Shown: one piece after another, positions 44,496-53,177 of the stretch | Layout of the letters: the number at the start of each line of letters is the position of its first letter | How positions within the stretch are numbered: position 1 is the stretch's first letter | Source: CAMQRS01 sp964370645 | GTDB lineage: Bacteria; Bacillota_I; Bacilli_A; Erysipelotrichales; Erysipelotrichaceae | Length of the DNA: 64,000 nt | Assembly (NCBI GenBank): GCA_964370645.1 | Contig: CAYJJS010000003.1 | Span: 27,187-91,186, forward strand | Reading direction: 5' to 3' | Translations under genes and position numbers: made by a program | Notes under the pieces: generated by a model | Databases searched by the model: none | Told to the model about the DNA's origin: nothing | What the model saw: only the letters and a program-made list of their open reading frames with translations

Positions 44496-44835
44496 ACGAT
44501 TCTCCTTTATGAGCAATATGCTCCAAACCTATATTTAAAATTCTCTTTATATGCGTATCATCTAAACTATAATACACTAAATTTTTTTCTTTACGACTTT
44601 TAACAATACCATTTAGCTTCAATAATTTTAACTGATTGGACACCCTTGGTTGAGAAACCTCCAATAAAGTTGAAATGTTTTTCACACACATTTCATTATG
44701 AAGCATTGCAAGTAATATCTTTACTCGTAATGGTTCACTAAACGTTTTAAAGAAAAAAGACAAATTTTCTGAAATCACATCATCTTTAATCAATCCAATC
44801 ACCACTTCTGGTGTATCACAACAATACTTACTCAT
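44479..44835 (-). CDS. ArsR/SmtB-family metal-responsive repressor
   Basis: A 118-residue winged-helix repressor. The HTH is NISTLLEVSQPRVSNQLKLL. Potential metal ligands are C5, C6 and C50 (NEMCVKNI, the place of the ELCVCD motif in ArsR, with only one Cys here). His residues near the C-terminus (HIKR, EHIAHK) could complete a site. It heads the operon with the permease, and a perfect operator dyad overlaps the predicted transcription start. Confidence 0.92.
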   Translation of the reverse strand: MSKYCCDTPEVVIGLIKDDVISENLSFFFKTFSEPLRVKILLAMLHNEMCVKNISTLLEVSQPRVSNQLKLLKLNGIVKSRKEKNLVYYSLDDTHIKRILNIGLEHIAHKGESYDIFE

Positions 44836-44848
44836 AATTTCACTCCTT

Positions 44849-44876
44849 AACTATATCACTGTATAATGATATAGTT
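44849..44876. promoter_or_regulatory. ArsR operator dyad
   Basis: AACTATATCA, 8 bases, TGATATAGTT: a perfect 10-8-10 inverted repeat directly downstream of the -10 box, where bound repressor would block initiation. Confidence 0.75.
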
Positions 44877-44878
44877 AT

Positions 44879-44907
44879 ATAATAAATGACTACATTTACA
44901 TTGTCAA
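44879..44907 (-). promoter_or_regulatory. Promoter of the arsR-permease operon
   Basis: Minus strand TTGACA, exactly 17 bases, TATTAT. Its -35 touches the A-rich edge of the adhesin terminator. Confidence 0.8.
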
Positions 44908-44908
44908 T

Positions 44909-44935
44909 AAAAAAGAGGCTAATTTAGCCTCTTCT
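44909..44935 (-). terminator. Terminator of the giant adhesin gene
   Basis: AAGAGGCT / AGCCTCTT stem, loop AATTT, then TTTTTTATT on the minus strand. Confidence 0.88.
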
Positions 44936-44936
44936 A

Positions 44937-47900
44937 TTACATTTCATTATATTTTTTTAAACAAATTAACATTCCTAATATTGCTGCAACAAGCAGAGAT
45001 AACCAGTATGAAGAAGTACTTGTATCAAAAGTCGAAGGAGATAACCCTTCTTGTAATTGTGTATTCTCTTGTATGTGAATGAATCGAGTCGCTCTTACTT
45101 CATTCCCATGACTATCAGTGATAGTATATATAACCTCATGCTCTCCTACATTTAAAGATTGTACATCGCTTAAACAAACTATCTCAAGGGTCATATCACC
45201 ATCTTCGTAATCATAAGCACTTACACCTTCCAATAAGTCATACACATCCCCCTCAATAATAGTGATGTCACTCAGTCCACTAAATTCAGGAACATAGTTT
45301 GTCACAGTAATTGTCTTACTTACTTCTGTGTCATTTCCTTGTGCATCTTCTACACGATAAGTTATCACAGATTGTGTTTGTGTTCCTGCACTTGGTACAC
45401 TTATACTTCCACTCACTGTAATATCTGCTGTAGTCAATGTTGTATGATCGTCACTTACACTAACTCCCTCTAGGTAGTTGTAGTCTTCCACATCTTCATA
45501 CGCAACCACTTCATCACTTACCCCAGTGATGACTGGTGCTGTATTTGCCAATACAATTACATTACGTTGTTGTGTTGTTGTATTTGCATGTGAATCACTC
45601 ACTATGTATGTAATCGTATGCGTTCCTACACTTAAGCTTGTTAAATCCGTTGTTGGATATACGATACTTGCGCTTACATCATCGTCTTCATAATCACTTG
45701 CACTTACACCAACTTGTATATTTGCACTACCTCCTTGTGGAATTGTGATATCACTCAGTCCACTAAATTCAGGAACATAGTTTGTCACAGTAATTGTCTT
45801 ACTTANNNNNNNNNNNNNNNNNNNNNNNNNNNNNNNNNNNNNNNNNNNNNNNNNNNNNNNNNNNNNNNNNNNNNNNNNNNNNNNNNNNNNNNNNNNNNNN
45901 NNNNNCTTGTATATTTGCACTACCTCCTTGTGGAATTGTGATATCACTCAGTCCACTAAACGTTGGTAGCATATTTGAAGTGATTGTAACATCTACTTCA
46001 ACCGATAAACCATCTATAGAAAATGTCAGTGGCAATGTTGCCCCCATTCTGCTTACCTCGTTAATCGCAAGAAGATCATCACTATTCACAACAATTGTCG
46101 TCGCCGCTTCAATACTAGTACTATCAAATACATATGCAGCAACCTTTGCATTTGTCTTAGCACTAGTTTCACTAAAAGCTACTGCTTCATCATACGTGAT
46201 TGTAAATGGTATTGCAGCAATAACATGAGTTGCGCTATTCATATGTTGAGCTAAGGCATCGTATACAATAAGTGGTGCACTATCACTATCTACACTCCCA
46301 TAAATATCTTCCACTCGTAGTGTATACGTAGTTGCTGTTGCAGCCTTGTTTGTAATGGCATTTGCTTGAAAAGTAACACTACCTGTTTCATTAGATACCG
46401 ATTGAATACTTGCTACATTTGTGTCAGCAATACTCCATGTGTATGGCGTTGAAGTGTGTTTAATCAAATCAAAATGAGAAGGTGAAACACTACTTGTAAG
46501 TATATTCAATACATCCGCTTTAGATACATTTAATAAAGAGCTACTCCCTTCATCCATCTGTATTAGATTCACATTCGCTTGCAAATAGTTTTCTGGATAC
46601 GCAATACTACCCGCATAAACTTTTCTAGAAACTAACTTTGTTGGATCTAAGTTTTCTACACTCCCATCCAAAGTAACATCACTATCGATATCATCGTTAT
46701 TTCCGATATTAGCTGGTACAAATTGATGCGTGTCTAATGTCTCAATAACTACTTTATAAGTCCCATAAGTTAATCCCCAAGATTCATCAAATGAATAACT
46801 ACCATCTGATTTTGTAAGAATGTGATCGCTTGCATCTTTCTTTGTATAAAGTTGATACGTTCCTGTATCATCTTTGCGATATAATTCCACTCTTTGATTT
46901 TCTAACAAAGGTTCTCCAACTTCATACAATCCATTTCTATTTGCATCTTCAAATGCAATACCTGATATCTCGGCAATGATTAATTCAGTCGCCACTCTTG
47001 TAGCAGGTAAAGAACCTGCTGCTACATCACTAGCTACATAATAATATGGGTTATAAATATTTTTTGTTCCAATTCGTGCCTCTGTTTCAACACTTCCTGA
47101 GACTTCATCCACTTGTAATGGAACTTTAATTGTTGCCTTCTCACCAGGTGCCAATGTGCCCCCAGTATCATTACTTACCTCAATGCGGACCATATTTACA
47201 TCATCCGCTTGTAACACATCACTCAAAGGTCCATAAATATTTTCATCACTATAGTTTGTTTCATTTGCACCACTTGTGTAAGTAATTTGATATTTACTAT
47301 CCAATCCTGCTATTTCACTTGTTAACTTCATATTCCACGCAAACACATCATCTTGAAAGTTTACACCAAAATTTTGTCCTTCTTTTGGAATAGGGATGTA
47401 CATAATAAAATTATCAGCTGAAACAGTAGATAAATTAGAAAGATTAATTGTATAATCTGCACTTGTTCCTGGGGTGAAATTCACTACTGTATTCGGGTTT
47501 GCAGGGTTATATGGTTCTACTGGATTATCCTCCCCTTGTATGGATAAGAACGTTTCTACAACAACGGTGTTATTTTTTTGAATCTCAATGGTTTTATTGT
47601 TTGCATTCCAAAGAGAAGGGATTTTATCATTTGTTGTTGTATTCCCATTTAAATCCACACCATTTTCTTCAAAGAAAGCACTAAAACCAGTATTCGATGC
47701 AGTCAACTGATCTTGTCCGATACCTACCATATCATTTACTGCATATCGCACATTTTCATTCAGTGTGATATCACTGATCATATCCACTTTAACATCTAAT
47801 GTAGTTGTTTCAATAGGATAATCTGTTCGATTTGCAATAGTGAAATCCTGTACTTGATACACATGCACAGTTTCACTCTCGCCTTGTGTATTCACATAAT

Positions 47901-50139
47901 TAAATTCTTGTATTTTATTAATTGTTAATGGCGTATCCCAATTAGTAGAAGAGCCATCTCTAACTTTTAATGTTGAAAAATCAATACTATATCCTTTTGA
48001 TTCACGTAGGTATATATATGGTTCATATATCGACATTTTTGTTCCATATGGATAATTATAAATTCGAATATTCTCCATATTCAATGTAAAAGCACTTCCT
48101 GCTTTTACAAATGACACACTTTCTGAATCCACGGTATATGTTGGATTCATATCACTAACCGTAGTTTTCGTATCCGTATATTTGATTTCAGAAACCTTAC
48201 TTACTGCTATATCACTATCCTCATTGGTTGCATCAACATGAATATTTATGGATGCACTCGTATACCCTTCAGACAATTTACCATACGCTAATAAATAAGC
48301 AGTATTTCCTCCGCTGTTACTTGTTCGATATCCACTATTAAACGCTCCCACATCTGCTTTCGCACTGAGTAAGTATTCATTTTGCTCTAAACCAATCGCA
48401 TTAGCATCTATAATTATACGATATGAACTAAATGTGACATCACTCTTATTTACAGGGATGATTCTTCCTGTATTAGTAATAACCTCAATGTTTTCTACAT
48501 TATCCAAATTTTGAGCTGGAATACGAATTTGTTTCGCTAAAAAACCTTCTCCCATTTCAATCTGTATTGTTTTTTCCTCACTAGTGATTACACTTAAATT
48601 TTGATCAGAAATTCTTCCTGCATAAAAAAATTCCGAATCGACATCTACATACGTAGTATGTGCATTAAAACTAAATACATCACCTAAATCCGCAATCGTT
48701 TTCACTTCCACTTCATCAATAGATAATAAAGTGTCACTAGAAGATGAATATACACGTGGCTCTACATCTTCATAAACCATTCCATCATATGTAACAAAAT
48801 CTAAACTAGCTAAACTTGTTGCTGTGTAAACCCCTGGCAACGTTCCTTCTGGAATTATATATTTAACATAAACATAGCTCGTTGATGGAGCGCTATTTGT
48901 TAATGTCATACTTCCTGCCTCATCGTTGTACTCGATTGTTATATTATTAGCAATCCCACTATTTGTATCAATCATTTCTCTAGTATATGTTTTGTCATAC
49001 ACTACTGAATGTAACTCCATACCAATCGGATAATACAAGGTAATTGCTGTACTTGCAGGAATAAAAGTACCATTTGAAGAGGTAATGTCATAAGTAGAAA
49101 AATATCTACGAGTACTTCCCATACCAACATAATCCCCTTCACTAGCTACTACTTCGCTAGTAAATGGAGATTCCCATCCGAAATCACGAAATATTTTTGA
49201 TACATCGCTATGATCTGATCCATGAGCTAATACAACTTCACCACTAGCTACAACCGATTCTTTTTCTTCAACATATTGGTTCCCATAAAATACTCTTGAC
49301 ATAATTGCATCCTCAATAATATGTGGCGCATAATATCTTGTAGGATCTACGGCAACTGCAACTTCGAAAGTAATATAATCTGTAGCTGGCTCCAAAGTAT
49401 AAGTAAGTGTTCCAAATGTAGATGGACGATATGTCCTACTTTCTTTAGTCGGCACATCAATTGAGTAGATAGAGGTATTTTGAATACCCTCCTCTAAATA
49501 ACTCAAAATCAGCGGATCTACTCCACTGACTGGTACATAGTCACTTGGAACCTCAATTGAGTAAAACTCCATACCTTCTGCAAGCGTGATTTCTATTTTT
49601 TTTACTTCATCACTGCTTTCTGGAAAATCAGCGCGTACTTTCACTATTTTAATCGTGTCATTTTCCCAACCTACCCCATCATAATCTTCGATTGTAATGG
49701 TTGTAGATAAATCAAGTGAACTTGTGCTAATCTCATTTAGCACTGTTACATTTTGATCTATAACTTTAGTAAAAGCATACACCTCTTTTTGAGTGTATGT
49801 TTCTTTTTTTTCAACGCCATTTTCAACAAATTGCTTAGAATATACTATTTTAAACTCTACTTCCTGATTCATGTAACTAGTAAATGAAGCATTTTGTTCA
49901 TAAACTATACTACCATCAGGTAGCAAAATATATTCTATTGTAACCCCCTCAGTTGCTTCTGTTTGCATTTGTACTCGCTCTTGTGTCCCCTGCTTATCTA
50001 CAGTAGAATCGAATTGAACTTGCACTTCTTTCGTAATTGTTTGTTCTGCTAGAACATTATATATAGATTGCATATCTAAAACACTTATACATATTATTGC
50101 AACTAACAGACAGATACATACTTTCTTAAAACATTTCAT
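44937..50139 (-). CDS. Giant Ig-repeat cell-surface adhesin, interrupted by an assembly gap
   Basis: One gene split by the 100-N gap. The start at 50139 (MKCFKKVCICLLVAI) follows GGGAG; signal peptide to about residue 32. A long beta-rich region follows. About residues 1050-1155 form an SdrD_B/Cna-B-like domain (ISGIAFEDANRNGLYEVGEP, a calcium-loop pattern). Then come Ig/HYR-like modules that repeat with a 161-residue period: two modules per unit, LSDITIPQGGSANIQVGVS and APVITGVSDEVV. The end is SPSTFDTSTSS, a membrane segment and KKYNEM. The frame is restored only if the gap length is a multiple of 3. Probable adhesin; ligand unknown. Confidence 0.85.
45268..45322. repeat. 55-mer shared with the left edge of gap 2
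   Basis: Exact match to 45751-45805, which abuts the gap. The offset of 483 bp equals 161 codons and defines the repeat period. Confidence 0.9.
45713..45767. repeat. 55-mer shared with the right edge of gap 2
   Basis: Exact match to 45906-45960, the first bases after the gap; the sequences diverge on the next base. Confidence 0.9.
45806..45905. other. Assembly gap 2 (100 N) inside a tandem repeat
   Basis: A placeholder of exactly 100 N. Joining the repeat copies on either side predicts 390 bp, plus any number of 483-bp units, in place of the N run. The N length itself breaks the reading frame. Confidence 0.95.
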
Positions 50140-50165
50140 AAAATCTCCCATCTAATCATTAATAA

Positions 50166-50195
50166 AGTAAAATGACACAAAAGTGTCATTTTACT
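50166..50195. promoter_or_regulatory. Perfect 13-bp hairpin in the adhesin leader
   Basis: AGTAAAATGACAC, loop of four A (T in RNA sense), GTGTCATTTTACT. There is no T run on either side, so it is not a terminator. It lies between the predicted promoter and the ribosome binding site. Confidence 0.65.
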
Positions 50196-50212
50196 CAAAT
50201 CTTACCTCTATA

Positions 50213-50241
50213 AGAATAGCATTTAAGCCCTTACAAATCAA
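50213..50241 (-). promoter_or_regulatory. Predicted promoter of the giant adhesin gene
   Basis: Minus strand TTGATT, 17 bases, TATTCT, giving a leader of about 70 bases that begins just before the 13-bp hairpin. Confidence 0.5.
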
Positions 50242-50384
50242 TGCAATTTGCTTTGATTATCAAATAATACAAGTTATGAAATACAATAAATTTAAACATT
50301 ACATTCGTTTTACATTACTACCATATTTAACAATTCTCTTTGTATATACATATTTTTTATCCTCTTTCTTTTAAACTTCCACAT

Positions 50385-50412
50385 AAAAACACTCTGATTT
50401 TTCAGAGTGTTC
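50385..50412 (-). terminator. Terminator of the DAACS transporter gene
   Basis: ACACTCTGA / TCAGAGTGT stem followed by TTTTTAT on the minus strand. Confidence 0.88.
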
Positions 50413-50417
50413 ATTGT

Positions 50418-51758
50418 CTATTTTACTTTGTGATATACTTCTTCATCTAATGCATTTTCAGATTTAGCAACGATTACTGAAGTTGCTGCATCTCCTACTA
50501 CATTTAAAGAAGTAACAACCATTTCAATTGGTCTATTAATTGCTAAAATCAAACTATACGCTGTAAGTGCTAACTCATTTGTATATCCCATTCCTGTTAG
50601 TACTGTAAATAGGATGATTGCCCCTGCACCCGGTGCTGCTGGAGTTCCAATAGAAGCCACTAACGCTAGGATTGCAATGATTGCAACATTGAATATCGTA
50701 ATGTCATAACCTGCACTAGCAGCAATGAAAATAGCTGCTACCACTTGCATGATTGCTGTTCCATCCATGTTGATTGTCATTCCTAATGGTAAAACAAAAC
50801 TTGCGATATCTTCTTTTACACCCAACTCTTCAACGACTGTTTTACGAGTTAATGGCAATGTTGCAGCACTTGATGATGTTGAAAAACCAAATACGGCTAC
50901 TCGTCCAATTTTCTTTAAGAATGGAATTGGATTCAAACCACCTAATACACGAATACTTGTTGCATACCCAAATACTAAAAAGAATAATAATGCAAAAATC
51001 GCAGTTACTACATACGCTAAAGCAGGTAATAAATAATCTACACCATAAATAGCGAAGGTTCTACTCAATAATGCAAATACTCCAATTGGTGCACAAAAGT
51101 GAATTACATAGTTTAAGAATAAAGTAATAATATCGTTGATTTCTTGAAATAGTTTCTTTAATACACTTACTTTATCTTGTAATTTATTCATTGCTAATCC
51201 AATTGCCACTGCAATAAATACAACACCCAATACTTTATTATTTACAGATAATACATTCATAATATTATTTGGTACAGCATCAATGATAATCCCTAAAGGA
51301 TTACTAGCCGTAGAACCTGAAGCAATCTCAATGCCTCCACTAACTGCATCAAATGCACCTGTAGAATACACAATTCCACCAATAATCCCAGCTACAATTA
51401 AAGCAACCGTAGATGTAATGAAAAATGTTAAGATTGTTTTATACGAAATTCTTCCTAATTTCTTTGTATCTGAAATATGACAAATCGCTAATGCAATCGA
51501 TGTAAATACCATTGGTACAATAATCACCTGTAAACAATTCACAAACAGTTGACCAACTAAGTAAAATAACCCAATTGCTTGTTCTCCACCTTCAGCCGTT
51601 ATATCTTGAAATAAAATACTATTAATTGTATTCCAAGTACTTGCTTGATTGGAATCCATTAAGTGTTCTCTTAGTAACAAGAACCCCACTCCTACAATGA
51701 TCCCTAAACTCATCGCTACTAGCATTTTTCTCGCTAGTGTTTTTCCATTAAACTTCAT
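50418..51758 (-). CDS. DAACS-family carboxylate/amino acid:cation symporter behind a PyrR-like leader
   Basis: A 446-residue secondary transporter of the glutamate-transporter fold with eight segments and two re-entrant hairpins: the serine-rich FSTSSSAATLPLT of HP1, NMDGTA in TM7, and GTPAAPGAGAI of HP2. Na+-site residues N419 and D423 (LNVVGD) are kept. At the positions of GltPh D394 and R397 it has E412 and V415, so the arginine that holds acidic side chains is missing. The substrate is therefore probably not aspartate or glutamate. The leader looks like a PyrR attenuator, which suggests a pyrimidine-linked substrate such as orotate or another precursor; that is inference. Monocistronic. 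Confidence 0.9.
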   Translation of the reverse strand: MKFNGKTLARKMLVAMSLGIIVGVGFLLLREHLMDSNQASTWNTINSILFQDITAEGGEQAIGLFYLVGQLFVNCLQVIIVPMVFTSIALAICHISDTKKLGRISYKTILTFFITSTVALIVAGIIGGIVYSTGAFDAVSGGIEIASGSTASNPLGIIIDAVPNNIMNVLSVNNKVLGVVFIAVAIGLAMNKLQDKVSVLKKLFQEINDIITLFLNYVIHFCAPIGVFALLSRTFAIYGVDYLLPALAYVVTAIFALLFFLVFGYATSIRVLGGLNPIPFLKKIGRVAVFGFSTSSSAATLPLTRKTVVEELGVKEDIASFVLPLGMTINMDGTAIMQVVAAIFIAASAGYDITIFNVAIIAILALVASIGTPAAPGAGAIILFTVLTGMGYTNELALTAYSLILAINRPIEMVVTSLNVVGDAATSVIVAKSENALDEEVYHKVK

Positions 51759-51773
51759 ATAATTTCTCCTTTT

Positions 51774-51809
51774 AAAAAAACTCTAAACCTCATAAAAAAG
51801 GCCTAGAGT
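51774..51809 (-). terminator. Attenuator hairpin directly before the DAACS start
   Basis: RNA ACUCUAGGCCU / AGGUUUAGAGU (11 pairs, two of them G-U) followed by 7 U, and only 4 bases later AGGAG. A terminator here, in front of the coding region, would stop transcription before the gene. Confidence 0.8.
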
Positions 51810-51823
51810 ATAAAGAAAAATCA

Positions 51824-51870
51824 TATCTATATCTTACCCTTTTATGCCTCACTGGACACTTTTAAAAGAT
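51824..51870 (-). promoter_or_regulatory. PyrR-binding-like RNA element in the DAACS leader
   Basis: RNA loop GUCCAGUGAGGC (near 51846-51857) matches 12 of 14 positions of the PyrR loop consensus ARUCCNGNGAGGYU as I recall it. It is framed by AUCUU / AAGAU. CAUAAAAGG at 51838-51846 can instead pair with CCUUUUUUAUG at 51791-51801 in the terminator, giving an antiterminator that excludes both hairpins. Confidence 0.7.
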
Positions 51871-51882
51871 TTACCATAGATA

Positions 51883-51911
51883 AGTATATGCAATAAGGTA
51901 ATGTATGTCAA
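51883..51911 (-). promoter_or_regulatory. Promoter of the DAACS gene
   Basis: Minus strand consensus TTGACA, exactly 17 bases, TATACT, giving a leader of about 118 bases that contains the PyrR-like element and the attenuator. Confidence 0.85.
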
Positions 51912-51958
51912 ACCTTTTTTTGATTAATGAAATATACCTACCTGATATTCCATTTCCC

Positions 51959-52324
51959 TTATCTATCCAATGCCATATTTGTACAAAAACTCTGTACTAT
52001 CCTTTCTGGTATCATACTGATGTGGTGTTTTATTTTTACTCCCTCAAAGCTTTCATCGATGCACTCTTTCCAATATGAGATATGCACTAAATCCACCTCA
52101 TGATTACTTTGCTCAACAGCATGTCCACCATCCCCTTGCACAGAATACCAATACAAAAACAGGTATTCCCCATCTTCTTCCTCAAAGATAGATTCTACAT
52201 ACATTTTTTCATCATCTAACGTAAGAATTATCGCATCTCGATTATTACGAAGAAATTCCATCCATTCCCTTGCTTTCTTCTCTTTCCCCTTTTTCACTCT
52301 AAATTTACATAGCTCAATATTCAT
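51959..52324 (-). CDS. DUF6176-family protein
   Basis: A 121-residue cytoplasmic protein. Start MNIELCKFRVKKGKEKKARE at 52324, after GGAG in GAGGAGTAC. Family traits: EWMEFLRNN, EKMYVESIFEEEDGEYLFLYW, SVQGDGGHAVEQS, ISYWKECID. This looks like a ferredoxin-like dimeric alpha-beta barrel. Function unknown. Last gene of the GH43-HD-small membrane protein run. Confidence 0.82.
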   Translation of the reverse strand: MNIELCKFRVKKGKEKKAREWMEFLRNNRDAIILTLDDEKMYVESIFEEEDGEYLFLYWYSVQGDGGHAVEQSNHEVDLVHISYWKECIDESFEGVKIKHHISMIPERIVQSFCTNMALDR

Positions 52325-52346
52325 AATACATGTACTCCTCATAAGT

Positions 52347-52514
52347 CTATTTTTGTATCTTCTTATATATCCAATAAACACCTTGTGTAAGTAAATACGC
52401 AATATTAATTGTTATACTAATATAGTAAAACAAATTACGTATATCTAAAAACCAAAAAACGATTAATGCAATTGCACTAAAAAACACAATCAATTCTACA
52501 CTTTTTTTGATCAT
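52347..52514 (-). CDS. Small two-segment membrane protein, 55 residues
   Basis: A frame MIKKSVELIVFFSAIALIVF ... GVYWIYKKIQK that fills the space between the HD gene and the DUF6176 gene. Two hydrophobic stretches (about 6-23 and 29-45) with a short loop and basic ends look like a real hairpin membrane protein. The ribosome binding site is weak; the start lies 9 bases past the HD stop, so it may be read by coupling. No family recognised. Confidence 0.55.
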   Translation of the reverse strand: MIKKSVELIVFFSAIALIVFWFLDIRNLFYYISITINIAYLLTQGVYWIYKKIQK

Positions 52515-52523
52515 ATCGATGTA

Positions 52524-53177
52524 CTACTTTGCTAACAAATTAAAACGTTCAAAACAAGTAGCATCCTGAGATTGCTTAATTTCTTCACACAATGCTTTAT
52601 GAAATTGTTTTGCATGCTTTCTTCGTTGTTTTGCAAGTTCCTTTCCTTTTTTAGTATACATGATTTTATGTATTTTTTGTAATTTCTTCTTATATTCATG
52701 AAAATACGTACCTTTTGCATCCTTTTTTCCATTATCATACAAAGGTGCGTTTTCCTTCCCCATATACAACAAAGTTCTCGCAACTCCAATTACTCCACAA
52801 ACATCTACCTTGTCTGCATCAAATAAAATTTTAGATTCTATGCTGCTTGGCTTGCATGCTGTACGAAATCGGTGTTGTGCAATACACGCACTCACCCTTT
52901 CACAAAACTGTGGTGTATGTCCGTGTTTCAACAAAAACACGAATGCTCTTGATGCTCCCTCCAGCGCATGACAAACACTCTTTTCATGTTGTTGTAAACG
53001 AGCTATATCATGTAGTAAGCAAGCACTAATTAATACATCATAATCCACATTTTGTTCGTCTTTAGCAATTTGTAGCGCAATGTGCAGTACACGATATACA
53101 TGTTGTGTATCATGAGCACTATCTTTCATACACAATTGCATATAGGCTTCTATTTGTTTATATGTTTGAATATTCAT
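52524..53177 (-). CDS. HD-domain phosphohydrolase
   Basis: A 217-residue metal-dependent phosphohydrolase. The HD motif set is visible: H in SAHDTQHVYRVLHIA, the HD pair in ACLLHDIARL, H in GASRAFVFLL...IAQHR and the final D in ILFDADKVDV. The C-terminus is a very basic helix (KKGKELAKQRRKHAKQF), which may bind nucleic acid. The start at 53177 (MNIQTYKQ) overlaps the GH43 3' end by 20 bases; no strong ribosome site, so coupling is likely. Substrate unknown. Confidence 0.85.
   Translation of the reverse strand: MNIQTYKQIEAYMQLCMKDSAHDTQHVYRVLHIALQIAKDEQNVDYDVLISACLLHDIARLQQHEKSVCHALEGASRAFVFLLKHGHTPQFCERVSACIAQHRFRTACKPSSIESKILFDADKVDVCGVIGVARTLLYMGKENAPLYDNGKKDAKGTYFHEYKKKLQKIHKIMYTKKGKELAKQRRKHAKQFHKALCEEIKQSQDATCFERFNLLAK

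Noticed and set aside
45268..45960. CRISPR array
   Set aside because: The repeats are 55-mers within coding Ig modules with a 483-bp period; there are no short regular repeats with unique spacers.
50183..50374. 63-codon plus-strand frame in the gap before the DAACS gene
   Set aside because: Starts with GTG inside the adhesin leader hairpin, has no ribosome site and runs antisense over the predicted adhesin promoter.
52325..52402. Longer N-terminus for the DUF6176 protein
   Set aside because: It would overlap the 55-residue membrane protein frame, and the family start MNIELCKFRV fits the ATG at 52324.
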